Shown in pieces: positions 48,865 through 61,900 of a DNA stretch of 64,000 bases. The position numbers and the translations under genes were made by a program. The notes below the pieces were generated by a model. The model ran no database searches, was not told the origin of the DNA, and saw only the letters and a program-made list of their open reading frames with translations. Source of the stretch: Apteryx mantelli (taxonomy: Eukaryota; Chordata; Aves; Apterygiformes; Apterygidae); assembly GCF_036417845.1 (NCBI RefSeq), contig NC_090002.1, positions 1,674,001-1,738,000 on the forward strand, written 5' to 3'. Numbering within the stretch: position 1 is the first letter of the stretch; each line of letters opens with the position of its first letter.

Positions 48865-51800
48865 TTACCAAGTAATACTTGCTATTGATCAGGCACAGCC
48901 TAGATCCATTTCTTACTTTTTCATTTATGAGCCTGTTTTAAGAGCCTTATAACTCAGCTGTTCAGGGCAGAATAAAGGAGAAAATCACAGGAACGTGTAA
49001 CATTCAGGGAGTTCTGCTGAAAGACACCACTTGCAAGAGGTCTCACTCACTCTCTCAGCTCCAGGTACCTTGGGGAGTCCAGCCTAGCCCTAACTATGGT
49101 CATATCAAAAAAGCAAGAATAAATGTTGCATTTGACAAGTTCAAGAGAGTAGATGTTCTTCTTCTGCGACCTTTCCATTTGCTCTATATGTGCTGGGGAT
49201 ACAAGTGAGATGTCAGGGAGAGGGATGTCGGCAGCAGCAGCGAGCGTGAGAACGAGCACGGGGCTGCACGTGCTGGGCAGTGTCTCTGCATTCACGTCCA
49301 GCCACTGGGATGGGCTAGACCCACAGCATTTACATCAATTCAGCTGTATGCATTGAAACAATCACTAGCACAGCACAACTCTTAATATGCGTGAAGACGC
49401 ATGGAATTTATTCTCTCTCCTGTACAGAGTTAAACTAGCGTAAAAATGATTATATTGGCACAAGTGTATCCACCAGCACGCTCCCAAGCTAATCATGTTT
49501 AAACTTCACGTGCATCATTCAGGCAATACAGCCTTGCAGCTCAGCAGCCCAATCTGTCCAAACTTCTTGGAAATAAATCCCTGCTGCCACCACCTGGCTC
49601 CTGGCTCTCCGGTTCAGCCATGGCCATCACACGTGCAGGCTCCAGCTCCCCATTGCTCCCCAGACTGTTGGACGTGTCCAGGTGCAAACATCTGTCTGCC
49701 CCTGCCTAACATGCCAGCATGGTGCCTGCATGTCGGAGGGCTGCTCCCAGTTACGTGCGGTCGCTGCAGGAATGACTGGGAGCATCCCTCCTCCTCGGCT
49801 CACCTACGAACACCCCAGAGGACCGGTGGGCTCCAGCTCTTCTGGGGCTAAAGATACAGGGCAAAGTGGAGCATCCCTGGGCACGCACACACACAGGCTC
49901 ACCATCAGGAGTGACAAACTGCTTGTAGGGTCACAGAGACGCCACTTCTGAAAACAAACCCTGAAATATCAGCACAAGAAAGCTACAAGGTGTCTAGAAA
50001 TCCAGCACGCTGCAGTAAGAGTCAAAAGCATGACCTAGCAGGAGAGATTTGAAGGCTGCTTACTTTTGAGGAGAGAAGATCAACAGCGGACGTGGCTGCA
50101 GCTTTCAAATGAGTAACAAATTCCTGCACAAGGGCTAGAGCAAAAAGCAGTGGGTTTAGCTTGAGGCAAGCGAGCAACAAAGTTATATGGTAGAACAAAT
50201 CTCTGACAGTAGGAGACTGAAGCCCAGGGAAAGGTGCAGTTTCTACCACTGAAGGTCTTTAAGAACAGGGTAGAGATATGTCAGGTATAACACAGTACAG
50301 CTCCTCGTGCCCTGGGGCTGGAGGGGTTGGACTGCTTCCAGCCTCGTTCTCAGTGATGCCTTGAAACAAAGAGATTTTGCCATCTGCTCCAGTGAGAGAA
50401 AAAAAAAAATCAGCATGACTTCACAGAAAAGACAATGAAAAAGCAAACTTGCTATAGGCTCATTCTGAAAATTGGAGTCCCAGATCTCAAAAGAAAAGTG
50501 GTTCCTGAAATGCCCGCCCTGCTCAAGCACATTATAGGATCAGACTGTTCCCTGACATACAGATCTCATTTTAACATTAAGGAAGCAGGAAAGGCAGTGT
50601 CTTGCTTTTTCAGAAGGTCAGGTTTGGGCTCAGGCTGGGCTGTGAATAGCCAGGATGGGACAGAGAGGGATGGAAGGAGAGAAAAGTATGTAACTAGTCA
50701 GAGTGGACTCCAGTGAGACCAAAAAAAAAAAAAAAAAAAAAAAAAAAGATTCTGTAAAATCATAAGATGTAACTTATTTCTTCAGGAGACAATTTAATGT
50801 TTGTTTTCTTCCTTTGCACATCTGCTGCCTCATTGCATTGATTGTAAGTAACAGCAAAAAGTAAAAAGAAAAAAGTAACAAAACAAAGTACAAAAGCTTT
50901 GTAAAGCCTGAAGGGGTGGCACAGGCCCCAGCCATGCCCAACGTCTCTACGATTTATTCCTTCAGGTGTTCCAGTGCCCAAACTAACAGGCAGAGAAACA
51001 CACGCTAAGTCCTGCCAATTGCTCACTGCAGGGTTGCCTCTTCACTTTCAAGAGTCCAAGATTTCAACCAAAATTTAATTTTAACACTGTGGTTTCAGCT
51101 GAGAGGCTTCTGAAGCTAGCAGCCTAAAGCCAAAATTGTCCATGGTCTCTCTGTCCTAACTTTTTGCTGCATCCTGCTTAGCATAATGATTTACTGAACT
51201 GCAGCTGGCATGAGGCCCTAACCATGCTCTCAGCTACATCAGTGCCCAGAAAGACAAACACTGGCAGAAAACAGATTTGCTGGAGGAGAAGGAAGCTGGG
51301 CCATAAGTTAGAAAGGCAGAGGCCACTCCCCAGGCTGGAGCCCTGGAGGTATTCAACTTGTAAGGTTGCTACAGGGCTGAAATGCCAGCCAGAGAAGACC
51401 GTGAAGACTTGCAGGTCCTCTGCACTTGCCTTGCTTCCAGGATTCACTGCAGGAGGGGACATTCACTAATCTTTCTGTCTATATTGTACCTGAAAGCCTT
51501 TCATATAAAACGTCAAAAGCCTTCACCTTCCCCTCACAAAGATTTTGGCTTTTCTGCTTTCACAGAGTTCAGAGACTCTCTTTTAAGGAAGGATTTTCTC
51601 TTGGGGAAAATATTGCGGGAAGGAATGCAGGGAACGCAGTCGTGCAGTTTTTTGTTTGCTTGTTTGTTTGTTTTAAACAAATCTTCCCATGCTTGGAGTA
51701 CGCTTGCAAAGCCCCTGTGTTGGGAGAGCAGTTTGTGGCTTGGTTCAAGCACCCGTAGCCACTTGCAGAGAACTGCACTGTTCTGCTATGCAACCACTCT

Positions 51801-53925
51801 CCACCTCCCAGGGGAGGGAGCCCAGGGTGTCCCTTTGGCAAACCCTGGCATTTCCTGCACAGCAAATGATTTGCCTGGGCTGTATTATTAAAATAATAGT
51901 AGTAACAGTGCCATGTGTTGGCTGTGAGCTAGCACAGCTACTCGTTAGGTCACCTGTGAACATGCTTCACTTCATTTGTAAGAGTGCTGGTGAGGAGCAG
52001 CTTGAAAATAGGGGGAAAGCAGTATAAATTTCACAGAAAAAAAACTTCATTAGTCTAAAACTCCTTTGCAGGCATGAAAGCAAACCAATTAGCCATAAAT
52101 CCAGCCAAGCACTGTGGCTGACAATTGCTCCCCTCTCTGCATTTCAGGTGAGCTAACACAGACTATGAGAAGCTCAGTGACCTTCACTGCATCCTGCAGA
52201 CAGCCTGCAGGACCTCCTTGGCTTTCTGACACTCGCCTGTCTGCCCCCAGCCCTCCCTGCATGGGGAAATTCAGATCCCTGAGGCCTCTCTTCCTCCTCA
52301 GCCCCATCCTAGCTGCAGTGCATCCAGATGCTGCCGGACAGCTGAGTAGGGCTAGCTGCAGCCCTCAGCTGATTCCCCAATTTCTTCACCCCCCCCAAGG
52401 TCCCTCTCCCCCACGTGTCTCAGCAGCCTGCAGTGCTGGTAGCACCCCTTTGCTCTGCCAGGGAGCTGTGAGCTCTCAAGGTCAGGAACAGGCTTTTTCT
52501 CATGTTCTGAAAAGACCCTCATCTTCCCCTCAGTCCCTGAGGACTGTTGTCAAAGTGTGACAATCATTACAGGTGGGGACGTGGGGTCCACAGGCCTCGG
52601 ACAAGAGTTCTTCGACCTGCTACAGACCAGCTTCTCAAAGACCCCCAGACTGGGCCTCTTGCCTCTAAGCAAGGGGCCAAGGCAAATTCCAGCACTTTGT
52701 AGAGAACTTCTAGACCTTCTGAATGCAGAGAGAAGTTGAAAACATTACGGAGTCCCCTACAAACTGAATCTCTGAATTTTTGAGCCCAGTTCCCTGATGC
52801 AAAGCCGATCCCATGGGAATGCTCCTAACACACCTCCAGCAGAGAGCAAGGGCACACCTCCCACCCAAGGAAGACCTACAAAGCCTTCAGCAGCCCCCCC
52901 AAGTATGTAGCTACAGCATACTCCAGTATTGACCATATAATACAAAAAAACACCAAGTTACGTTTCAGGCCGTATCTCATTGCAGAGTGCAGCAGAGTGT
53001 GTTGAGCTATTGGGAAATGCATGTCAGCAAGCCCGCTCCATCACCACCAAATGGAAGACTTAGACCTCCACGGCCAACACAGTTCTTGGCTCCCAGCCAT
53101 AAGCTGGTAATTGCTACTCGGTTTGTTAGATTCTTTGTAAATAAACAGGAAGCCCAAATACATGGCACTATACTCTCAAATTATGGCAGCAATGAACTGA
53201 GAGTGCTGCGCTTTATCGTTAGCTTTGTCTTCATTGGCAAAAGGAAGAAAATCCCAGGCCCTTTTGTACAAAGCTGTGCAAGCATCAGTGTTGCACAGCA
53301 CATCCCTGGGGTAGGAGAATCTGCAGATGGTATAAATCAGGCACGGCAGGACGTCAGGCAGGCAGGAGCAGGATGGAGCCAAGTGCTCCCTACTTCTGCA
53401 GGACTAGGATTTCTGCTCAGCTGCATAACACAAATTCCCCAAAACCTTGGCTGGCTCACACAGATTGGGAAACTGGTGTGGACTCCACAAACCGGATCAA
53501 CAGTGACTCTAGCACCTCCAGCCCTGTGCTCACGGACTCCTTCAGGCACCTGCAGCATTTGATCCCCCAATGCAGCAGCTGCCTTTGTTTTGCTTATTGG
53601 TTGAAGTAAAAAATTCTATTCCACATATTAAGCTTCAACAACAAAAAAAATATATAGCCCCTGCCTTGCCCAAAAGCATTCCCAGAAATTCCCCTTGAAA
53701 AAAAGACAATAACAGTAATATTTCCATGTAGATGGACATAGATGGTCTTTCTGCCTTCTACCTTTCTCCCTCCTTTCTACCTGTCAGGCTGGACTCACCT
53801 GTATCACTCCCAGGGGCCAAAAGCCCCCCTAGGGGCCCTGCTGAGCACATAGTTGGTTACTGTTCTATGCTGCCACCAAAAAGGCTACTGTCAGGTGAAA
53901 TGGGTGCTAAATCAACAATAACCAG
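48865..53925. other. Intergenic, no gene seen
   Basis: Only short frames. A 27-A run lies at 50721-50747. I found no exon with recognisable protein similarity. Confidence 0.45.
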
Positions 53926-53931
53926 TATCCT

Positions 53932-53990
53932 TTGTAAAATCAGATTGGAAGGGATCTCAGGGGGTCATTTGGTTCAACTTTCTGCATAAC
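53932..53990 (-). mobile_element. Old CR1-like 3' fragment
   Basis: GATTGGAAGGGATCTCAGGG followed by GGTCATTTGGTTCAAC resembles the CR1 3' end (TTGGAAGGGACCT...GTCATCTAGTCCAAC) in minus orientation, more diverged than the other copies. Confidence 0.4.
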
Positions 53991-53994
53991 TTCT

Positions 53995-56900
53995 GCCCTC
54001 TTTCACATGCTCCTGTGGTCAGCGAAGACTTTCATTCATGGCCGTGTATCTCATACGCTGATGATTTGCCTTTTGCTGCAGAAGAGACCTCCTTCTCCTC
54101 ATTATTCAGACTAAAAGTATGTGCATGGACTGTGACGGAGGCTCCCTCCCTGATTGGTTTAAAGTCTGCCTGTGTGTTAGAAATTCTGACAATTTTGAGC
54201 CTTCTCCTGCCACCTCTTATTGAAGACAACGTCCCATTTCTCTGCAAATGCCACCTTTGTACTGTTAGCACACGACTCCAGCCTTCTGCAGACGTCTTCT
54301 TTGCCAGGCTCAAGGCTGTGAGGGTTCAGTGTTACCTTCTCTTCCCAGACATTGGCATTTGTCTTGTCCCTCCTCACTATCAGCTCCCACAGGTAAGCCC
54401 CCAGCACCTCTGTCCATTGCTCCTGTAGCCAGAGCCCAGTTATACCAGGAAGGCAGCTTATGCTGTTGTAGGTTGTAGCTTAATTTTAAGAAATTTATGC
54501 TTTTGGCCTCTGCACTGCCACGTGGCTATGAAGTGAAAATGACCTTTGCAGGGCTGTAAACTTAACTAACTTATCGCTTCATGGGGAAAGTGCCCCTGGC
54601 AGGGGGGCTGGCTGGTTCTTGGATGGAGCGTCAGCCCACCATGTCAACATATAGGCTGAAGTTCAGCAGCTACCGAGTCCTTCCTCTCTTCCTGCAGCAC
54701 AAGAATCTGCTTGCCTCACATTCATCGGTTGTTTTCCTGGTCTCAGCATAGAGATGGGAGCAGCTGTATCTTTCCTACCTTTAGCAGGACTGATTTTTCC
54801 AGCAAGGACTCCAGTCAACTCAGACATGCTCTACTCACAGTAACGCTCCTTCCCTTCCAAGGCCTCAATATTCACTCCCTTGCCTCCCCAACCTCCTTTC
54901 TCAGAGATTCCTCAGGTCTCAACTCTTTGGGGGTCCCTAACCTAAAGTCTATATAGGATTGACTCCATGAGTATGGCCTTGGGTCTCCACTGTGATTGAA
55001 GCTGGCTCACTCCTCCAGACACTCCCCTGCCCCATGGTGCAGCACACCCAAACAGCAATCCCACTCCCACAGCCCTGACAGGAGCTTTAGCAGGAGGACA
55101 ACCAAGCCCCAGAATGAGGGGAGAGATCCCATGCTACCAAAAGCACCGTGCTCACAGCAAGGAACCGCACAGGCAACACAACCGCACTGGGATGGACAAG
55201 CAGGAGGGGTTCAGATACCAGGTTCAGATACCAGATACTTGTCCTTGCTGGGCTTCCCCACCTGCCTGCAGCCACCCCTCTACAGAGCAGGGAACCACTC
55301 CAGCAACCTGCAAACCCTCAGGAGCACTCACCCAAAGCCCCGCCAGCTGCTCCTCCACTCTGCTAAGCTAGGCATCAGATGAGGCATTACATGGGCCTCC
55401 ATCCTCACTGCTCTCCTTCTCTGGCTGCTCACCTGCTTCCACTCACCCAGCACCAGTGCCAGCTCAGCACCAGGCTCCATCTTATTAGGACTCACTTGGC
55501 TTAGTCTCCCTATCACTGCCTTCCTTCAGCTGTCTCCTCAAAGCTTAACATCCACTCAGCTATTATCAACATTTAACAGCACACAGCTGCTTGCACACTC
55601 ATGGGATGCTATTATATGGCAGGCTGCTGCATCCTCCCTGAGTGAGATAAGCTTGTCAACCTTTTCAGGTTTAACATCCCTCAGCTCAGTCTCCAGATCT
55701 GGTGAGTTGTTCAGGAGCATCTATGCTGCCTGGAAAGTCACCATATTAAGCAGCATACTGGGAGCAGTTATCACTATACTTGGCTTTTTGTTTGACAGTG
55801 ATGAGTAAATGAGATGTTTAGTGATTTCTCCATGTTTTAGTTTACAGCTGAGAGAAATGGCTCTGTTGAAAGCTATCTCAGCTCCTGCACTTCACTATTT
55901 GTTTAGATAATGGGAGAGGAAAAGAGAAAATTGCTTTGAGGTTGGGAATTAAATTTTCTTTTCTGTTTATTCCCCCTTGAAAAAAAGAGCAGCAGCATTT
56001 TGGCTTTTGGCAGATCCCTGTATCTTTTAGCTAAGGGTGAAATGTGGGACACTCATAGCTGGTCATCAGAGGGGCTACTTGGAAATACCCTGAATGATTC
56101 CAGCTAAGTCTACCAGAGTCCCTGTCAGAACTGTTGAGTGATAGGCCCTTTAGCATGGATAACTTTTTTTTTTTTTTTTTTTTAATAGCAAGGAAAGGGA
56201 GAGTAAGGAAACCTGACTGTGGTGCTGCACATGGGGCCTGATGAACCCTGCAAAGCCCCTGTTCACTGGAGTACAAATCTCAACTTGTCCTCCATAGCTG
56301 GACCTCACCGAGGCATCACAGCACAAACTGCTCTGCAAAAGGTGTCCTAGTTCACACTAGAATTCATTAAAAATAAGTATAAAAAGTTTCTAGTCCTCAG
56401 AAGTGTGGAAAAATGTCTCCATCTGAGGTCATTTGACATTTTTAGTCCCTAGTCAACCCTTTTTTATTTTTCATTTTCCTTTCACTTATTTCTCTTTTGA
56501 GTTCGGCCAGATATTAAAGTCAAAAATGTCTTTGAAAGAGCAAGACAGAAAAGCTGCCTTTGAAAACCTCAAAGGGGAAAAACTTAAAAATGCTCAAAGT
56601 ATTTTATGGGGAGTGGGAGTTAAACTCTCTTTTCTCATTTGAAAGCTATTCACTGAACCCCACTTTGAGTTTCCAAGTCAATTTACTCCCCCAGAAACAG
56701 TGTTTGGGGGCAAATACCCTGTTTACTGGGACACTTCACCAGCCCTTGTTTTACAGTCAACCAAGGATCAGACTTTGCCAATGTAGGAGGCACGTGTGTG
56801 CCTCAACCAGAGACCAGGAGCTCTGTGGTGGCTGAGGGCAAGGACCCAGTACACTGAACTTGCTGCATGCTGTGAGCGCTCCTGGGATTAGTGCAATTAG

Positions 56901-57848
56901 TCCTTTTTTTCCAGAAGAGTTTGGCAGGCAGTGTTCTCACAGACAGGAGCAGACCTATTCTGAGAGTTTGTCCCTGACTGTGAATGATGCAGCTTCTTAA
57001 ACTCCAGCCCTCATCCATGCAGCCCCCTAGAGGGTTTATTGTCCTCATCTTTGGCTTTTTGACATGGAAGAAGATCTCAAGGAAAGAAGGACTCAGATGC
57101 TTCTGTTATTGGACACCAGCACCATCTGGCCCCCGTCCTTACTTGGTTTACATTAAAGACTAGAAAGCTTTTATTAAGTGGAAAGAAAGAAAAAAGTGAC
57201 ATGTCTTTCCTACTGTTTGCTGGTAATTAAGTTTGCCACAATCTCGACAGAGCTGGAAACAATGGAGGGAATCAGAAAAAAAAGACAGAGGGAGGGAAAA
57301 TATAATAAGAGTCTCTCCAGAGCTGTTTCCTTCTGATTCCATTACCAAAGAAAATGAATAAAAGAAATAATTATATCTCCATGGTGTTTGCTTCCCCAGT
57401 TCCACTACAGATGTAAATTAAGCCTAAAAATTTATCTTTTTTTTTTTTAAGCTCAGGTAATGTCATTCCAATAATTACTGGGCTGCATGCCAGCTCCTGG
57501 GTTTTATATCAGTTCAAATCTAGTCTCTCACTTTATCATTCTCTCTCTGTTCTTTTGTCTTAGTTTATTTCATTTCTTTAACCTGGAGAGGGAAAAATCA
57601 TTCTACCTCAGCAGTACAATGTCTCGGGTGCCAAGCTGAAGGGCATCTCAGCAGAAGAACCTGCCCATCTGTATTCTCCTGCAGCTAAAAGCGATTCTTA
57701 GAGTTCATTTTCATTTTTTAGTGACTGTTCACCGCAGACCAGACTGCACGGTAAAGCCAAAACCACTTAAGGCTGATTGCTGCTACATGAGCTAACCTTG
57801 CTGCTTATCCTCCTGGATCCCCTCTGGCCACCTATGTCTCAAAACACA
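53995..57848. other. Intergenic, no gene seen
   Basis: Short frames only. A 20-T run lies at 56164-56183. Nothing with splice or protein support. Confidence 0.45.
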
Positions 57849-57850
57849 TA

Positions 57851-58976
57851 TCACAGAATCACAGAGGTTGGAAGGGACCTTTAGCGATCATCTAGTCCAA
57901 CCCTGCTGCTCAAGCAGGGTCACCTACAGCACGTTGCCCAGGACCCTGTACAGACAGCTGTTGAATATCTCCGAGGAGGGAGACTCCACAGCTTCTCTGG
58001 GCAACCTCTTCCAGCGCTCAGCCACCCTCACAGCAAAGAAGTTTTTCCTCATGTTCAGACAGAACTTCCTGTGTTTCAGTTCGTGCCCATTGCCTCTTGT
58101 CCTGTCACTGGGCACCACTGAAAAGAGTCTGGCCCCATCTTCTTGACACCCTCCCTGCAGATAGTTAAACACATTGAAAAGATTGCTCCTCAGTCTTGTC
58201 TTCATTCCAGGCTGAAGAGTTTCAGCACTCTCAGCCTTTCCTCATAAGAGAGATGCTCCAGTCCCCTAATCATCTTTGTAGCCCTTCACTGGACTTGTTC
58301 CAGTAGCTCCATGTCTCTCTTCTATTGGGGAGCCCAGAACTGGACACAGCACGCCAGATGTGGCCTAACCAGGGCTGAGCAGAGGGGAGGGATCACTTCC
58401 CTTGACCTGCTGGCAACACTGTTCCTAATGCACCCCAGGATACCATTGGCCTTCTTGGCCACAAGGGCTCATTGCTGCCTCATGGTCAACTTGATGTCCA
58501 CCAGCACTCCCAGGTCCTTCTCTGCAGATCTGCTTTCCAGCAGGTCAGCCCACAACCTGGACTGGTGCATGGGGTTAATCCTGCCTAGGTGCAGAACCCT
58601 GCACTTGCCTTTGTTGAACTTCATGCGGTCCCCTCTGCCCATCTCTCCAGGCTGTCAAGGTCCCTCCGAATGGCAGCACAGCCCTCTGGTGTATCGGCCA
58701 CTCCTCCCAGTTTTGTATCATCAGCAAACTTGCTGAGGGTGCACTCTGTCCCTTCATCCAGGTCACTGATGAAGAAGTTGAACAAGACTGGACCCAGTAC
58801 TGACCCCTGGGGGACACCGCTAGCTACAGGCCTCCAACTAGTCTTTGCACCACTGATCACAACCCTCTGAGCTCTGCCATTCAGCCAGTCCTTAATCCAC
58901 CTTGCTGTCTGCTCATCTAGCCAGTACTTCATCAGCTTGCCTATGAGGATGTCATGGGAGACAGTGCTGAAAGCAA
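57851..58976 (-). mobile_element. CR1 LINE, ~1.1 kb with reverse transcriptase remnant
   Basis: The 3' end is at 57851 (TCACAGAATCACAGAGGTTG on plus). The minus strand reads upstream into reverse transcriptase sequence at ~58970-58630, with [37 protein letters not shown] and the catalytic FADDTKLGG block. The frame breaks after LERWAE at ~58630, so the element is dead. The 5' boundary near 58976, where similarity to CR1 stops, is my estimate. Confidence 0.9.
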
Positions 58977-58999
58977 ATAATATGGTCAGACAGTCCTTT

Positions 59000-61900
59000 A
59001 AGCTCACGTGTGACCTAGCAAAGAAAATCTTAGCACAGTGCTGACGAAGCAGCTGCAAGGCCCACAGATGTACTGCCCCATACTGCAGATTGCTCTGCAT
59101 CCCTGCCTTCACTCTCTAAGACCCAGGAACAGTGATCCTCCGTGTCTGAGCCCAGCCGCCAACGTCCTGAAAGCCCCAGCATGCTGCCAGGGAGTTATTT
59201 GCACTTCACTACTGCCAAGGACCCCCTCCTTGCCAAATATCCCACCTACACCAAGCTGATGGAGACCAAGATGTCTGCAGATCTTCCTTGTCAGGAACAG
59301 GGTTTCCTCTGGGATCAGACATAGCATGCAAGGACACAGGCAAAGCTGGGGGTGCAGATGGCACTGCTTTGGAGGATGGTGGCAGAGCCACACAAAGCTA
59401 AAACGAGGGGTGGAGGGCTCCATCTGTGCAGCGTCCAGGATGCATGAAAAGGGCACTCTTGATGGCAAAAGGATGTACTGCACAATGGGACTTCCTCCAG
59501 TGGAGAGGCAGTTTCAAAACTGGAAAGGCACTTTCCCAGAGAGAAGAACAATCTTCTTAATGGAAATATTTTTAAAATAAAAATATGATCATGGGAAAGT
59601 CATTGCAAGAAATCACCCTGAGTAATTCTGTCTTTGACCCCAACTCTGCTCTGTCAGTGACCAGCTTTGGAGCTGTTGCTGGCCTCTGCATGTCCATGGA
59701 GTTTGTGACAAGCAGTTTTGTTCATTTTTTTTATAGTTTCCTGGGTTGAATGATAATTATTTGCCCCTTCAGGGAAAATACTGTCCCTACCTAAATGTCC
59801 CCAGAGTTCAGGGGCAGCACAGGACAACTGCTGTGACATAAATCTTGTGCTTTCTCACCTCTCTCTGAACTGGTAAATCTATGAAGAATTCTAAAAGTGG
59901 AGTTTGCAGAGGGTCATGAGAATAGATTTATTTTGGAATATTTCCACTTATCATTACAATTGATCACCAGAACCCAAGGAAAAGGAACGCAGTTTATGAA
60001 AACATCAAGCAGGGAGTGTGACTGCAGGAACCTGACAAATGGGATGGCAAGATAGGGTGATGGTTTAGAATAATTCATTTTCATGCCAGCTCTGGTTTAA
60101 AAAAGAAAAAAGAAAAAAAAAAGAAAAAAGGAAGAGTGAGCATTATCCTTCCGAATGACAACCTCCAGAGCATAATCATGGCCCTCATCTGAAACCACAC
60201 ACTAGCTCCTCAGAACACTTTCAAAAGACAAGGCACCATATTTTTCAAACTCTGTCTCAGCATGATACTCAGATGAGTCTTTTTGCTGTGAAAAATAAGT
60301 GTGACTCTTTAAAGAGCTAAACTGCCATTTTTCAAGACCAGCCTCAACTCTGGACATGCACTTTTGAATGCACAGAATAATCCCACCTAGAGTTTTGCGC
60401 TGAGGTCGATGGTAATGCGGGCTCAAACCTCTCCCTCTTTCCTTAAGGGGACTTCTGTCCCTCTCTACCATCTGCCATGAGAAGCAACAGGCTCATCTGG
60501 GCTTCATCTCTCTCTGCAATGTTAGCATCATTAATTTATAAGAGAAGCGGGGAGTGGTCTGCTTTCTAACTTGGTAGTTGAGACACAGACCTCAAAACAA
60601 GACACACTGAGATTGTAGTAGCTGCACCCATGAAGTATTTATAAATGACAGCCTGCTACAGGAGCATAACACTCTGCACCTGCCTTCAGCACCTGGACTA
60701 GGAAAGCAGGCAGAACAGAGCCTGGGTTTCCCCTCACTTAGTGAAGTGCCCTAACCTCTGAGTTACCTAGGAGGAAGAGGAGGACAGCTCCTCCCCTGAC
60801 AGCCTGGTGATCCTCTCCTTTGTCTCCATTCATTATTAGACACTTGCAGGAAGAGCAGACTATTGAGTCAAATGGGACATTGTTCAAATGTTTGCTGAGG
60901 CAGTGAGAAAATACCTATTTTTTGGCAGTTTAGCAACTGAACCGTAAAGACAAACAAAATCCCTAATTTCAGTCCTGCCTCAGCCTTTGCTGGAAGATCC
61001 TGAGACCCCTGAATACAGGCATTCAGGGAATGCTACGAGGTTTCTGGTTTTTGCCTGTCTGTAGGAAGGAGCTCAGTAGACATGGAGTTCCTAACCCCCA
61101 GCAATCTGGGGAAGGATGCCCCAGAGCCCTGGGACTCTTTATCAGTTTGCCATGAGAGACAGAAGGAAGCAGGAAGGTTTCTACTGAAGGCCTTCACACT
61201 GCAGACCTGCAAGGAATCAGATGGTTGGTTTCTCCTATTCCGCTTCCCAAAACCTTTGGTATCCCTCTATTTTCTCCACCCATTGACTGCATGTATGGCC
61301 AAACCTAAAATGCCTTGAAGCATTTGTGTCTGATTCAAGAACTACAGAAGCACACAAGCATACTTCTCTGGGATCAGGTTTAGTTGGAAAGAGAGTGAGT
61401 TTCTGAAGTATCATTGTTCTCATGAGTCTCCTCATCTACCTGCCAGTGCCCAAACTGGTTGGAGTCTTCTCCATGCACAGCAAGAACACCATTTCCACAC
61501 ATTTCAAGGACAACCAAAGCTCCCCAAGAGGGAAGAAGAATCAACACAACCATGTTTGAAACAGAACATCTATTTACTTCCAGCCACACCTGGATACTCA
61601 AAGTTCACTAGCCGGAATAGAAAAAAAGTGTGTCTGTTCAAAGACAATTAAAGTAAATTAGAGACAGGACATTCAGTGTTAGTGTTTCCACAAGCAGGGT
61701 GTTTTGGTGGGCGAGTAACAGGAGGCACACAATGGGAATGTAGAGCAGGAACGACCGTGTGAAACAAGCCAGCAGCACAAAGCAGACTGACCAGGAATTT
61801 CACAGGCTTCTTGACCACCGCTATCTATGAGTAAGATCATAGCCAGTTTTGATCATGAGCTTTGTTAGTAATTCATAAGCAGAAAACACATTTGGGATTC

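Noticed and set aside
54015..54428. Plus-strand frame of 137 codons, and the opposing minus-strand frames
   Set aside because: No recognisable domain, no splice or start context, and both strands are open to similar length.
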